Positions 1 to 7,903 of a stretch of 40,041 nt of DNA are shown one piece after another. The stretch spans positions 384 through 40,424 of the forward strand of contig CADALZ010000024.1 of assembly GCA_902788865.1 (NCBI GenBank), read 5' to 3'. This DNA is from an uncultured Bacteroidales bacterium (GTDB lineage: Bacteria; Bacteroidota; Bacteroidia; Bacteroidales; Bacteroidaceae). Both the position numbers and the translations under genes were made by a program. The notes below the pieces were generated by a model. It was not told the origin of the DNA and did not search any database. It was given only the letters and a program-made list of their open reading frames with translations. How positions within the stretch are numbered: position 1 is the stretch's first letter; every line of letters starts with the position of its first letter.

Positions 1-781
1 CAGGACTCGACTGAATCTTGGGAATCAGGACTTCCTCGACTTGGAAGAAGCCTACCTCTGCCCTCATGTGTATCTCAATTTTCAAGGGGCGCTCATTCCC
101 CCGCCCTATTTTAACCTTTTCGATAGAATTTGCAGAATACTTGTGAATATCGCCTTCAGCCGGTTTTGACGGTATTTCCAAAGGAATGCGGGCACGTCCT
201 TTTGTCATGTCACAACCGTCTGCAATTAGAATGATACCAACCTCAATGGAATGGATAGGATGTGTAGCCATGTGCCCGACGATACCTTCTATTGCGATGG
301 AGCGGATGATAGTCCGCCTTAGAATATCACAGTCTTCAGGAAGGAGTTGCGACAATACCTTTTCAATAATAGGATAGGATATGATGGCAGAATACTGTTC
401 ATGACCTTTCCTTCCTATTGTCATTCCGCTGTCATGAAGAAGTGAAGCAAGCATCACCGCCGCTACACTGTCGGCAAATGTCCCTATGTTTTCCTTTTCT
501 AAACTTGTCTGCATTCCTGCAGTATGTAATATACTCAGCATCTTCAGGGCATTTCGGCATACAGTTTTCATGTGAACAGGCCCGTGGTCATTCAACCCCA
601 GACGTCCTATTGACACCATGTTGGCATACTCTTGTATAGCGGCTATTTCCTGATGATTCCGAAGATTATTCCACAGTCTTATAGGTAAGTCATCGCCAGA
701 TGTCTGCCCGTCCACAATCTTTGTAACCAAATCGGATATTTTCTCTTCGACTTGTATTTCCTTTTGTGATTTTGATTCCAT
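1..781 (-). CDS. HD-domain metal-dependent phosphohydrolase (3' end outside window)
   Basis: Reading the minus strand from an ATG at 781 gives an open frame of 260 codons that leaves the window without a stop. The translation has HD-superfamily metal ligands in order: His66 in NDHGPVH, the His-Asp pair at 116-117 in LLHDSGM, His127 in RKGHEQYS and Asp188 in ADGCDMTKGR. HD proteins hydrolyse phosphomonoesters, nucleotides or cyclic dinucleotides; the substrate cannot be told here. No transmembrane segment or signal peptide is seen, so it is probably cytoplasmic. It starts 33 nt after a one-helix membrane protein on the same strand and probably shares its promoter at 963-970. The family call is firm; function and full length are unknown. 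Confidence 0.8.
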   Translation of the reverse strand, partial: MESKSQKEIQVEEKISDLVTKIVDGQTSGDDLPIRLWNNLRNHQEIAAIQEYANMVSIGRLGLNDHGPVHMKTVCRNALKMLSILHTAGMQTSLEKENIGTFADSVAAVMLASLLHDSGMTIGRKGHEQYSAIISYPIIEKVLSQLLPEDCDILRRTIIRSIAIEGIVGHMATHPIHSIEVGIILIADGCDMTKGRARIPLEIPSKPAEGDIHKYSANSIEKVKIGRGNERPLKIEIHMRAEVGFFQVEEVLIPKIQSSP

Positions 782-814
782 ACTTTCTACTATATAATCA
801 TAGGTGGTTTGAGC

Positions 815-916
815 CTAAGATAGTCCTATGAGAACAAATATAAGGAACACTACGATGATGATGAATCTCACCCAATTGTAAATCTTAACGATTCTTTTTG
901 CTTTTTCTTTATCCAT
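815..916 (-). CDS. Small single-pass membrane protein, 33 aa
   Basis: A 33-residue frame starts at ATG 916 with a charged N-terminus (MDKEKAKR), followed by one hydrophobic helix of about 19 residues ending in VLIGLS. A longer in-frame start at 1009 is rejected because a -7 box (963-970) lies between the two starts, so a transcript from it would carry only the 916 start. The frame sits just upstream of the HD-domain gene on the same strand. No family is recognised. A membrane anchor or small partner of the HD protein is possible, but that is inference from position. Confidence 0.5.
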   Translation of the reverse strand: MDKEKAKRIVKIYNWVRFIIIVVFLIFVLIGLS

Positions 917-962
917 ATTTCTGTGCCAACGAGGAAAATGGTCATGTCCTCCGTTGACGCTG

Positions 963-970
963 CAAAAGTA
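963..970 (-). promoter_or_regulatory. Bacteroidota -7 box for the 33-aa protein and HD gene
   Basis: On the minus strand this reads TACTTTTG, a full match to TAnnTTTG. It lies about 47 nt upstream of the ATG at 916. No convincing TTTG -33 box is seen at 18-21 nt spacing. The rest of the space 917-1103, up to the kinase stop, holds no gene. Confidence 0.5.
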
Positions 971-1103
971 TAGATGGAGTGTTACAGACGTGTTGCACTG
1001 GTAATACATGGTTATTGCAAACTCATAATGTCTTGAGATTGCAATAATAATCGTGAAACGGCATTGTCATACCGTTATAAAATAAAATTAAGAGATGAAA
1101 GGA

Positions 1104-2546
1104 CTACGCCTGAAGTGTGAACATAACAGTCAGTCCACCGCCAGGAGTAGGAAGGGCCATAACTGTGCCTCCGTGGACGGTTACGGCATTCTTGACGATA
1201 GCAAGACCAAGACCGGTGCCGCCGAGCTTGCGGCTACGCCCCTTATCTACCCGGTAGAAACGTTCAAAAAGATGTTCCAAATGTTGTGGCTCTACACCTG
1301 GACCGTTGTCGCTCACGGAGAACTCGTAAAGTCGATTGTTGTCACGGGTCACGGGCTTACATGTGATTTCAACGAGAGATGCATCCGTGGCATAGGCTAT
1401 GATATTGTCTATGAGATTGCGGAAGATGCTATAGATAAGGCTGGCATCAGCGGCTATCATGACTTGCTGGGGCATTGTCAGTCGTGCTGCGATGCCTTTT
1501 TGCTGGAGTGCGAGGGCTGTATCGTCGAGGATGCTGCGAACAATCTGCACTACATCCACCTTCTGGTATTCCTCTCGATGGCGGAGGTTATTAGCATCCA
1601 TCTCATCAAGCCGAGTCAGCGCACTCATGTCAAGCAGCAGCTTGTTCATACGCTCGCTCTGGGCATAGCAGCGCTCCAAAAAGTGCTTCTTCTTATCCTC
1701 AGGCATGTCGGGATTGTCGAGGATGCTCTCCAGATAGCCGTGGATGCTCATGGCGGGCGTTTTCAGTTCGTGGGCGGCATTCTGTGTGAGCTGGCGCTTC
1801 AGTCGAGCCTTGTCTTCCTCGGCATGTCGCAACTTCCAGTAGAGCATGATGATGGTGTGGCTGATGTCGCCCAACTCGTCATCGGGCAGTTGCCGCTCCA
1901 ACTCATGATCCAGTGGTTCGCCATTTTCAGCCTTGATAGCAAACTCGCGCAGATAGCCTATCTGTCGGCTGATGCGGCGTGTGCTGATATAAAGCACGCT
2001 TCCCAGGAGCAGGGTCAAGGCTATGGAGAAATAGATATAGGTGTTGTCAGCCCGTAGCGATTGCGTCAACTCTGCAGAATAAGGTACGGCGGTGCGCACG
2101 ATGACGCGCTTAAAGCGTGTGGCGGAGTAGAAATAGGTCTCGTGGGTGGACTGCGACGTGCGCTTGAGGTCGAAGCCATTGCCGTCGCGCAGTGCCTGTT
2201 GAATTTCTGTTCGCCCAAGATGATTGCCCAATGAGTCAGGATGAGGCTCGTTGCTGTCAAGAAGCACCCGCCCCTGCCTGTCGATGACGGAAACGCGGAG
2301 GCCCTTCAGAGGATGTTGCCTCACATAACCCAGAAACTGATGCCTGCTAGTGATGCCGTCTTCGCCCAGCACCTGCATAATGTCGTAGTTATACATCTGC
2401 AGACGCGAATGCAGAATATCAATCTTATACTCTTTTTCACGCTGATACTGATAGATGCAAAAGCAAATGGCGAATAGCAGGAATACCCCACCGATGCTCA
2501 GCAACAGGTTTCGCTGAAAAGCGCTACTTCTCGAAACAGTAACCAT
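1104..2546 (-). CDS. Membrane sensor histidine kinase
   Basis: This is a 480-residue HisKA-type kinase using the ATG at 2546, which overlaps the end of the upstream response regulator by 23 nt, as is usual for translationally coupled pairs. A longer frame from 2630 would run deep into the regulator gene and is rejected. Residues 13-34 form TM1, about 35-170 the periplasmic sensor, and 171-189 TM2. A linker follows, then the phosphoacceptor His259 in NAAHELKTP, an N-box (RNLIDNI), DNGPG at 413-417 and GGTGLGL at 442-448. All catalytic motifs are intact. The signal is unknown; the layout resembles PhoR- and RprX-type kinases. It should autophosphorylate and pass the phosphate to the adjacent regulator. 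Confidence 0.92.
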   Translation of the reverse strand: MVTVSRSSAFQRNLLLSIGGVFLLFAICFCIYQYQREKEYKIDILHSRLQMYNYDIMQVLGEDGITSRHQFLGYVRQHPLKGLRVSVIDRQGRVLLDSNEPHPDSLGNHLGRTEIQQALRDGNGFDLKRTSQSTHETYFYSATRFKRVIVRTAVPYSAELTQSLRADNTYIYFSIALTLLLGSVLYISTRRISRQIGYLREFAIKAENGEPLDHELERQLPDDELGDISHTIIMLYWKLRHAEEDKARLKRQLTQNAAHELKTPAMSIHGYLESILDNPDMPEDKKKHFLERCYAQSERMNKLLLDMSALTRLDEMDANNLRHREEYQKVDVVQIVRSILDDTALALQQKGIAARLTMPQQVMIAADASLIYSIFRNLIDNIIAYATDASLVEITCKPVTRDNNRLYEFSVSDNGPGVEPQHLEHLFERFYRVDKGRSRKLGGTGLGLAIVKNAVTVHGGTVMALPTPGGGLTVMFTLQA

Positions 2547-3210
2547 AACCAACACGTGTTTTAATCTGTTTTCCGTAGGGCCCCAATTTCTTGCGCAGCC
2601 GGGTAATGTTAACATCCACCGTGCGGTCAAGCACGTATGTATCCTGCGGCCAGCAATATTTCAGCAAATCCTCGCGAGAATACACCGTGCCCGGATGCTG
2701 AAGCAGGAAGGAAAGTAACTCAAACTCCAACTTCGTACACGGAAGTTCCTGATGATCAAGGCTGACAGTCTTTGCCTTTAAATCAAGCACAATGCCCTCA
2801 TAACATACTATGTCTGCCTCAGACATCCCGTCTCGCATCCTATGCGGATATACCCGCCTGAGCACCGCATTGACCCTTGCCTTCACAGTCTTCATGCTCA
2901 GAGGCTTGACAATATAATCATCAGCACCGATATTGAGACCCTTCACCATGTGGTTCTCTCCATCAAGTGCTGTGATGAAGATGATAGGAATATGCGTCAT
3001 AGCAGGATTCTCCTTCATCTTATGTGCCATCTGGAATCCCGACATATTTTCCATCATCACATCCAGAAGAATCAGTGCGTATTCCGTCAAATTCAGCGCC
3101 AATGCCTCTTCTGCAGAATTAACAGTATCCACCTCGTATCCTTCCGTCTCAAGATTATATTGGAGTATCTCACAGATGTCTAATTCGTCATCGACAACAA
3201 GTATTTTCAT
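2524..3210 (-). CDS. OmpR/PhoB-family response regulator
   Basis: A 228-residue two-domain regulator. The receiver domain (1-120) has the acidic pair Asp7-Asp8, the phosphoacceptor Asp50 in LILLDVMM, Thr80 and Lys102 in IVKPLS. The C-terminal winged helix (about 130-228) ends with the typical DVNITRLRKKLG and RVGYGYCF segments. It is the first gene of a two-gene operon with the kinase. The start ATG at 3210 follows a leader of about 220 nt if the -7 box at 3433-3440 is used. Target genes cannot be named. Confidence 0.95.
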   Translation of the reverse strand: MKILVVDDELDICEILQYNLETEGYEVDTVNSAEEALALNLTEYALILLDVMMENMSGFQMAHKMKENPAMTHIPIIFITALDGENHMVKGLNIGADDYIVKPLSMKTVKARVNAVLRRVYPHRMRDGMSEADIVCYEGIVLDLKAKTVSLDHQELPCTKLEFELLSFLLQHPGTVYSREDLLKYCWPQDTYVLDRTVDVNITRLRKKLGPYGKQIKTRVGYGYCFEK

Positions 3211-3432
3211 AATAGCTCAAGCAGTTGTGAATGTAACAGATAATGTATTCCAGGGCGCTAAGATACAGTCTTTTTCTGAGATGAGGGAATATAGCGTATT
3301 AAATTGTTATGACAAAAACTCCATGCCTCACTCTGTGCTCCATTCAGCATTCCCCATAGGGAATCGACATAGTTGCTTTGCTAGTCGAAGCGATTTTTTT
3401 GAATTTCTGTCCATCATCGTCGAATTTGTTGG

Positions 3433-3440
3433 CAAAGGTA
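3433..3440 (-). promoter_or_regulatory. Putative -7 box for the two-component operon, with structured leader
   Basis: The minus strand reads TACCTTTG, a perfect -7 box, about 220 nt before the regulator start. The leader it implies contains a perfect 6-bp inverted repeat with 4-nt loop at 3349-3364 (ATTCCC-CATA-GGGAAT) and a bulged hairpin next to it (about 3364-3387). A weaker box, TATCTTAG, lies nearer the gene around 3250. The remainder of 3211-3732 shows no gene. Confidence 0.4.
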
Positions 3441-3732
3441 CGATTCCCTTCACACAGATTATAAGGCAGAGGACCATTCCTTTACGATATTAGCGAATAC
3501 TTTCAAAGACCGCACCATAGACATTTAGAGAAGCCATATCTTATAAATTGGATAGAGAGACAATGTGAAAAGCTAAAATCCTCAAAAACAGTCATAGAGC
3601 CAGTTATATAATAAAGTTGGCAACAGTCCTTAAAAAGTACATCCACCATTTATTAGAAATTCTCCTACTACCGCAGTATAATCATTAAATCAACAATGTC
3701 GATGACTTCAATGAATGGAAATGGTGTATTTC

Positions 3733-3763
3733 TTTGACTTAATCCTTTTTTTTATTATCTTCG
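3733..3763 (+). promoter_or_regulatory. Bacteroidota promoter for the macrodomain-like gene
   Basis: TTTG at 3733-3736, 19 nt, then TATCTTCG at 3756-3763, matching TTTG-N19-TAnnTTTG at all but one base. The ATG follows 18 nt later, with an AGGAG ribosome site between. Confidence 0.6.
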
Positions 3764-3781
3764 CAGAAAAACTAGGAGATT

Positions 3782-4156
3782 ATGGAACAGAAGAGATGTA
3801 CGCCGGAGTTTATCACTGAACTCCAACCAAACGAGATTTTCGTGTTTGGAAGCAATCTGGAAGGTATGCATGGGGGTGGAGCTGCCTACATAGCCTATAG
3901 GAAGTTTGGCGCTATCATGGGGCAAGGTGTAGGTCTGCAAGGGCAGAGCTATGGCATCCCTACCATGCAAGGGGGAGTAGAAACTATCCGCCCGTATGTG
4001 GATGAATTCATAGAGTTTGCCAAGGAGCATCAGGAACTGACGTTTCTGGTCACTCGCATTGGCTGTGGCATAGCTGGATTCAGAGACGAAGAGATAGCTC
4101 CGCTATTTGAAAAGGCGCATGAAGTAGAGAATATCGTGCTGCCTGAAGGATGGTAA
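3782..4156 (+). CDS. Small macrodomain-like protein
   Basis: A 124-residue cytoplasmic protein. Residues 18-62 contain the run EIFVFGSNLEGMHGGGAA, FGAIMGQG and SYGIPTMQGG, a glycine-rich pattern like the nucleotide (ADP-ribose)-binding loops of macrodomain-like families, followed by a conserved LVTRIGCGIAGF strand. Similar short proteins occur in phages and bacteria; I recall them carrying an A1S_2505-type phage label, but I cannot confirm that. It stands alone with its own promoter and terminator, flanked by genes on the opposite strand. Ligand and role are unknown. Confidence 0.6.
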   Translation: MEQKRCTPEFITELQPNEIFVFGSNLEGMHGGGAAYIAYRKFGAIMGQGVGLQGQSYGIPTMQGGVETIRPYVDEFIEFAKEHQELTFLVTRIGCGIAGFRDEEIAPLFEKAHEVENIVLPEGW

Positions 4157-4177
4157 ATGCCTATACTACAAGCAACG

Positions 4178-4216
4178 AAAAAAGCCCAATGCAACGCTGC
4201 TGCATTGGGCTTTTTA
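4178..4216. terminator. Bidirectional rho-independent terminator
   Basis: An 11-bp perfect stem (AGCCCAATGCA / TGCATTGGGCT, 4183-4193 with 4201-4211) and 7-nt loop, bounded by A-run and T-run. It serves both the plus gene ending at 4156 and the minus gene ending at 4231. Confidence 0.9.
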
Positions 4217-4230
4217 TATAGGTCAGTCGC

Positions 4231-5244
4231 CTACATATCAGCAGGATAGACCACTCCAAGCTGCCTACGCACCTCATCTATTATCTGAAGGGTAGTGAGG
4301 GAAGCCTGATGGGAATTGATAGCACTCTCACGCTGACCAGCCAAGACAAGGTTGATGAACTCTTCTATCTCATAGAAATACTCATCATGCGTGAGAGGCA
4401 CCCCAATCTCCTCGCGCACTGCAGCTGGTCCCCTACCCGACATGGCTGCCTGCCGTGGCAGATAGGTGACTTGATGTGCCACATGAATCTGATCCATGAG
4501 GAGGTTGCCATCCTCACCCTCAATCTCTGTAGGAAGATTAGAGTTGGCTATCTTGGAATAGAGCACTGTGGCATTGAGGCCATCGTACTCCAGATTGATA
4601 GCCCCTTGCCCATCAACACCCGTGGGGAGCTTCACACCTATGGCACTGACGCACTTAGGAGCACCCAGCAACACCACCATGGGATAGATGGTATAGATGC
4701 CGATATCCATCATGGCACCGTTTGACAGCTCTGGCTTGAAGGCATTGAGCACTACCCCCTCCTTGAGCTTATCGTAACGGGAGGAGTACTGGCAGTAGCT
4801 GGCGAAAAATCTACGCAGAGTGCCCAACTTAGGCAGGTGCTCCATCACTACACGGAAGTTGGGATTCAGCGTGCTGATCATAGCTTCCATCAAGGTGACA
4901 CCATACTTCTCTGAAGCCTCTATCATGGCCTTTGCCTCACGGGCATTGCTGGCCAGAGGTTTCTCGCAGAGCACATGCTTGCCATGACTCATACAGAGGA
5001 TGGCCTGCTCGCAGTGCTTATAGTTGGGCGAAGCGATATACACCGCATCTATCAACGGACTGGAAGCCATCTGTTCCAGATCCGTGAAAGTGTGGGGGAT
5101 GCCATGCTTCAGCGCAAACTCGTCCGCCTTCTCCTGAGTTCGTGAATATAGCGCAACAGCCTCGTAACGAGGATCTTGACGGGCCCCCGTAAGCACCCAC
5201 TCTGATATTTTACTGGTACCAACGATTCCAAATCTTACTTTCAT
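4231..5244 (-). CDS. Gfo/Idh/MocA-family NAD(P)-dependent oxidoreductase (cytoplasmic)
   Basis: A 337-residue two-domain protein. The N-terminal Rossmann domain opens with RFGIVGTSKIS. The catalytic-lysine motif CEKPLASN lies near residue 95, and the C-terminal substrate domain has NGAMMDIGIY. It has no export signal, unlike the two homologues at 28.5 and 33.0 kb. The family oxidises or reduces sugars, inositols and related polyols; the substrate cannot be read from sequence. It is the last gene of a minus-strand run, separated from yccF by a tandem octamer array ending 20 nt before its start. Confidence 0.88.
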   Translation of the reverse strand: MKVRFGIVGTSKISEWVLTGARQDPRYEAVALYSRTQEKADEFALKHGIPHTFTDLEQMASSPLIDAVYIASPNYKHCEQAILCMSHGKHVLCEKPLASNAREAKAMIEASEKYGVTLMEAMISTLNPNFRVVMEHLPKLGTLRRFFASYCQYSSRYDKLKEGVVLNAFKPELSNGAMMDIGIYTIYPMVVLLGAPKCVSAIGVKLPTGVDGQGAINLEYDGLNATVLYSKIANSNLPTEIEGEDGNLLMDQIHVAHQVTYLPRQAAMSGRGPAAVREEIGVPLTHDEYFYEIEEFINLVLAGQRESAINSHQASLTTLQIIDEVRRQLGVVYPADM

Positions 5245-5264
5245 TTAAATCACATTATTAAATT

Positions 5265-5352
5265 TTTGCATTCTTGCATATTTGCATCTTTGCATTCTTG
5301 CATTTTTGCATCTTTGCATTCTTGCATATTTGCATCTTTGCATGTTTGCATC
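5265..5352. repeat. Tandem octamer array, 11 copies
   Basis: Eleven adjacent 8-bp units of form YTTGCATN with no spacers: the first seven bases are nearly fixed, the eighth varies. Most of it also shows a 24-bp higher-order period (TTTGCATT, CTTGCATW, TTTGCATC). It fills nearly the whole gap between yccF and the oxidoreductase, and its last unit touches the yccF stop codon (5353-5355). No promoter box is seen within it. Confidence 0.9.
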
Positions 5353-5727
5353 TTACTTCGTAATGATTTCTCTTCCAAAAGGATGCAGTGCCAAGCCAGC
5401 CAACTTAAAGTGCTGATTGCCAAAAGGAATGCCGATAATGGTGATGTAGAGCAGCAGTCCGAAAAGGATATGAATGAGCCAAATCCAGATGCCAGCTACA
5501 AAAAACCAAAAGACATTCATCAGTGTGTTAAGACATCCCCAGGAGTTGTCCACTTCGACCACCTTAGAGCCAAAAGGCCAAAGCATCAGCACGCCGAGCT
5601 TCAGCGTCTGCAAGCCAAAGGGGATGCCGATGATGGTAATCATCAGCGCTAAACTCCCTGTCAGATAGCCTATAGCCGACTCAAAGCCTCCGAAGATGAG
5701 CCAGATGATATTTCCTAAAAATTTCAT
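5353..5727 (-). CDS. yccF: YccF-family inner-membrane protein
   Basis: A 124-residue membrane protein made of two similar halves, each with the YccF signature: TIIGIPFGLQTLKLG with WPFG in the first half, TIIGIPFGNQHFKLAG with HPFG in the second. Hydrophobic segments at the N-terminus and about residues 70-95 predict membrane insertion. Family function is not established. It starts 7 nt after the esterase stop and so is probably in the same transcript. The stop codon abuts the octamer array. Confidence 0.88.
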   Translation of the reverse strand: MKFLGNIIWLIFGGFESAIGYLTGSLALMITIIGIPFGLQTLKLGVLMLWPFGSKVVEVDNSWGCLNTLMNVFWFFVAGIWIWLIHILFGLLLYITIIGIPFGNQHFKLAGLALHPFGREIITK

Positions 5728-5734
5728 AAGTATA

Positions 5735-7405
5735 TTAAGGTGTATAAATAAGTTTCATAGTCTGCTGGTCACGTGAGAAGTGCTTGAAGTAATCCCACAT
5801 CACCTGTGCTGCAGGCTGGAAGTTCCAGTGTCCATAGTTCATCACAGCCACTATCTTCATCAGAGGCACGCCTGCCTTGCGCAGCGTACCTATCTGCATG
5901 GTGATGCCCTTGGTGGTCTCCACCGTCTCACGCTCTATGCCTGGCTGTCCGAAGGCTTCGTCTGCATTGAAATCATACTGCTCTACCACATCCATGCCAT
6001 TCATGGTCTCATAGATTTTCCAAGCATTGATCACAGAGTTGCCCTGCCAGTTGTTGCCTTTCGGATAGCGAATCACATTGTCGTCTGTACCAAACACACC
6101 GATATAAGCAGTCTCAGCAGCACCACGCTTCTGCACCGCCTCGTTCCTGATGGCATCACCACCGAAGGAGCCACCGCCTGGGAACAGGCCACCACTCATG
6201 GCTCCAATAGCAGCAAAGAGGTGCGACTTCTTGATGCCCAAAGCTGAGGAGGTCATGGCACCAGCAGAAAGGCCCTCGGTATAGATGCGACTTGGGTCGA
6301 GCTGTGGATACTTTTGCAACAGGATGCTTACTACCGTCTCTATGCCATCGTGTCCCATAGCATCAAAGCCAGGCTTACCCTGCCACTCCAGTTCTGCTAC
6401 GAAGATTTTCTCTTTGGCAGCCAGCTGTATCCATCCCGAAGTTTCTGCCTGCGTGCGTGGATCATTGCCATTGCCATGCAGCAGAAGCACCAGAGGTACG
6501 CTCTTAGGCTGCACGCTCAGTCCGCTGGGGATATATTCGAACCACAAGTACTTAGTAGGCAGATAGCTCTGAACAGGCTGGAAGACGCAGTTGCGCTTCA
6601 CGCCCCATGCTTCGAGATCCATCCAAGGTTCCAACTCATAAGGGCCATACTGGCCGAACTTTGCGCCCTCGTAGAAAGTATGGTACTTATTATTAAAGCG
6701 GTAGTTCTTACCCAGTAGTTCTTTCCATGCGTCACTGAAAATCTCTGCCAGCGTCTGGCCATTGGCTTCACTAATCACCACGCGCTGCAGAGGATCAGCA
6801 GCATTGGTGTAGATCTGCATGTGGGCTGTCTTACCCGTGCGTGCAGCCTGATTGGCTGCGATATAAGGTTTAGCCACATTGGCAGCACCCTTACCCACGA
6901 TGAAGGCTGGAACAGGCACACTGCCCGTCTTAAGCACCTTGCCAGCCTTGCCATCGATGCTTACTATGCCAGCTATCTCACCAGCGATAGGAGCAATGTG
7001 CTGGTTGACGAAAGTGGCACCATTGCCAATGCCTATCACCTTGAGATTGGATATCACGCGCATGCTGTCTATCAGTGCTTTATAAGCATCCACATCCACC
7101 TTGGCATCATAGCCCTTGGCAGCGGGATTGAATATACTCACACCAGTAGCAAAGCTCTGCTTGTCAATGCCAAGCTGAGCCACCAAAGCTGCTGCGCCAG
7201 AGGCATCTACAGCCTGATTGGGGAAAATCAAGTAGGATGGTGCGAAACTGCTGAATCTTGCATCCAGATTAGTGGTGTCGAGCGGTGTCATAGGGGCACG
7301 ATAGGACAAGACACGTGCATTGCCACGCATAGGCGTAAAGTTCATCTGTGCCTGCAATGCCAATGCACAGATAAGGCTTAAAAGAGTAAAAAATGCTTTT
7401 TTCAT
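5735..7405 (-). CDS. Exported two-lobed alpha/beta-hydrolase, PHB-depolymerase/feruloyl-esterase-like
   Basis: A 556-residue protein with a signal peptide (MKKAFFTLLSLICALALQAQ). The C-terminal lobe (about 290-550) has the oxyanion strand LVLLLHGNGND and the nucleophile elbow GLSAG with Ser380, as in LpqC/PHB-depolymerase-type esterases; a likely catalytic His is near the end in NYGHWNF. The N-terminal lobe (about 50-210) also looks hydrolase-like, but its elbow reads GIGNGA without Ser, so it is probably a non-catalytic duplicate. It lies 14 nt after a small membrane protein and 7 nt before yccF. The substrate is probably an ester on plant or glycan material; this is inference. Confidence 0.8.
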   Translation of the reverse strand: MKKAFFTLLSLICALALQAQMNFTPMRGNARVLSYRAPMTPLDTTNLDARFSSFAPSYLIFPNQAVDASGAAALVAQLGIDKQSFATGVSIFNPAAKGYDAKVDVDAYKALIDSMRVISNLKVIGIGNGATFVNQHIAPIAGEIAGIVSIDGKAGKVLKTGSVPVPAFIVGKGAANVAKPYIAANQAARTGKTAHMQIYTNAADPLQRVVISEANGQTLAEIFSDAWKELLGKNYRFNNKYHTFYEGAKFGQYGPYELEPWMDLEAWGVKRNCVFQPVQSYLPTKYLWFEYIPSGLSVQPKSVPLVLLLHGNGNDPRTQAETSGWIQLAAKEKIFVAELEWQGKPGFDAMGHDGIETVVSILLQKYPQLDPSRIYTEGLSAGAMTSSALGIKKSHLFAAIGAMSGGLFPGGGSFGGDAIRNEAVQKRGAAETAYIGVFGTDDNVIRYPKGNNWQGNSVINAWKIYETMNGMDVVEQYDFNADEAFGQPGIERETVETTKGITMQIGTLRKAGVPLMKIVAVMNYGHWNFQPAAQVMWDYFKHFSRDQQTMKLIYTP

Positions 7406-7419
7406 ATTATGCTTCTTTT

Positions 7420-7818
7420 TTAAAATATATACTGTTTACAAACGGAATATGTGGCTATGAACAGGATGATGACCATCAACAGCCATGCCAATATCTGCCA
7501 GAGCAGGGCTGCCTCCTCGAAGAAGAACATATAGCCTGCCAGAAACAGGAGCGAGATGACAAACAGACAGGAAAATGCCTTCACCAGACGATCTTGATCC
7601 ACTGCCTTGCGACTCACATCACCTATCAAAATATAGAGCAAATAGGCTTCCAAAATGGAAAAAACAAAAAGAATAATGCATGCTACAAACACCCAGACAC
7701 CCATTCCACGAAGTAAGGGCATCAGGCAGAAGATGGGCGTATAGGTCATAGGTATGGCCATAGAACCAGCCAAGCTATCGTTGAATTTTCCAAATGAGTC
7801 TTTCTTTGCCATAGTCAC
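7420..7818 (-). CDS. Small multi-pass membrane protein, paralogue of 7904-8308
   Basis: A 132-residue protein with about four hydrophobic segments. It shares a pattern with the next minus gene: FxxSLAxxM near the N-terminus, LLYxLIGxV in the middle, FxxLFVIS, YMxFFEE, and an ending SxCKQYI. An alternative ATG two codons in (7812) matches the paralogue better. No family is recognised. It heads the run with the esterase and yccF; a -7 box TATCTTTG lies at 7848-7855. Confidence 0.65.
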   Translation of the reverse strand: MTMAKKDSFGKFNDSLAGSMAIPMTYTPIFCLMPLLRGMGVWVFVACIILFVFSILEAYLLYILIGDVSRKAVDQDRLVKAFSCLFVISLLFLAGYMFFFEEAALLWQILAWLLMVIILFIATYSVCKQYIF

Positions 7819-7847
7819 ACTTTTCAGATTTGCGTCATTTATCTTCG

Positions 7848-7855
7848 CAAAGATA
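7848..7855 (-). promoter_or_regulatory. -7 box for the membrane protein-esterase-yccF run
   Basis: The minus strand reads TATCTTTG, a full match to TAnnTTTG, about 30 nt before the start at 7818. No TTTG is seen at -33 spacing. Confidence 0.55.
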
Positions 7856-7903
7856 TAAAGAATATCAGAAGATAAAAATTATCGCAAAGAAAAAAAATGG
7901 GAT

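Noticed and set aside
1095-2057. 320-codon open frame on the plus strand
   Set aside because: Fully antisense to the histidine kinase, whose catalytic motifs are intact; composition follows the complementary frame and no family motif appears.
2933-3493. 186-codon plus-strand frame reaching into the space after the response regulator
   Set aside because: Mostly antisense to the receiver domain, with low-complexity Ser/Ile content and no family signal.
5265-5352. Possible CRISPR array
   Set aside because: The units are 8 bp and contiguous, with no spacers, and no cas genes lie nearby.
5266-5652. Plus-strand frame with a repeated LHSCIFAS peptide
   Set aside because: The peptide is only the translation of the octamer array (24 bp = 8 codons) and the rest is antisense to yccF.
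6821-7381. 186-codon plus-strand frame
   Set aside because: Antisense to the signal-peptide end of the esterase; no supporting ribosome site or motif.
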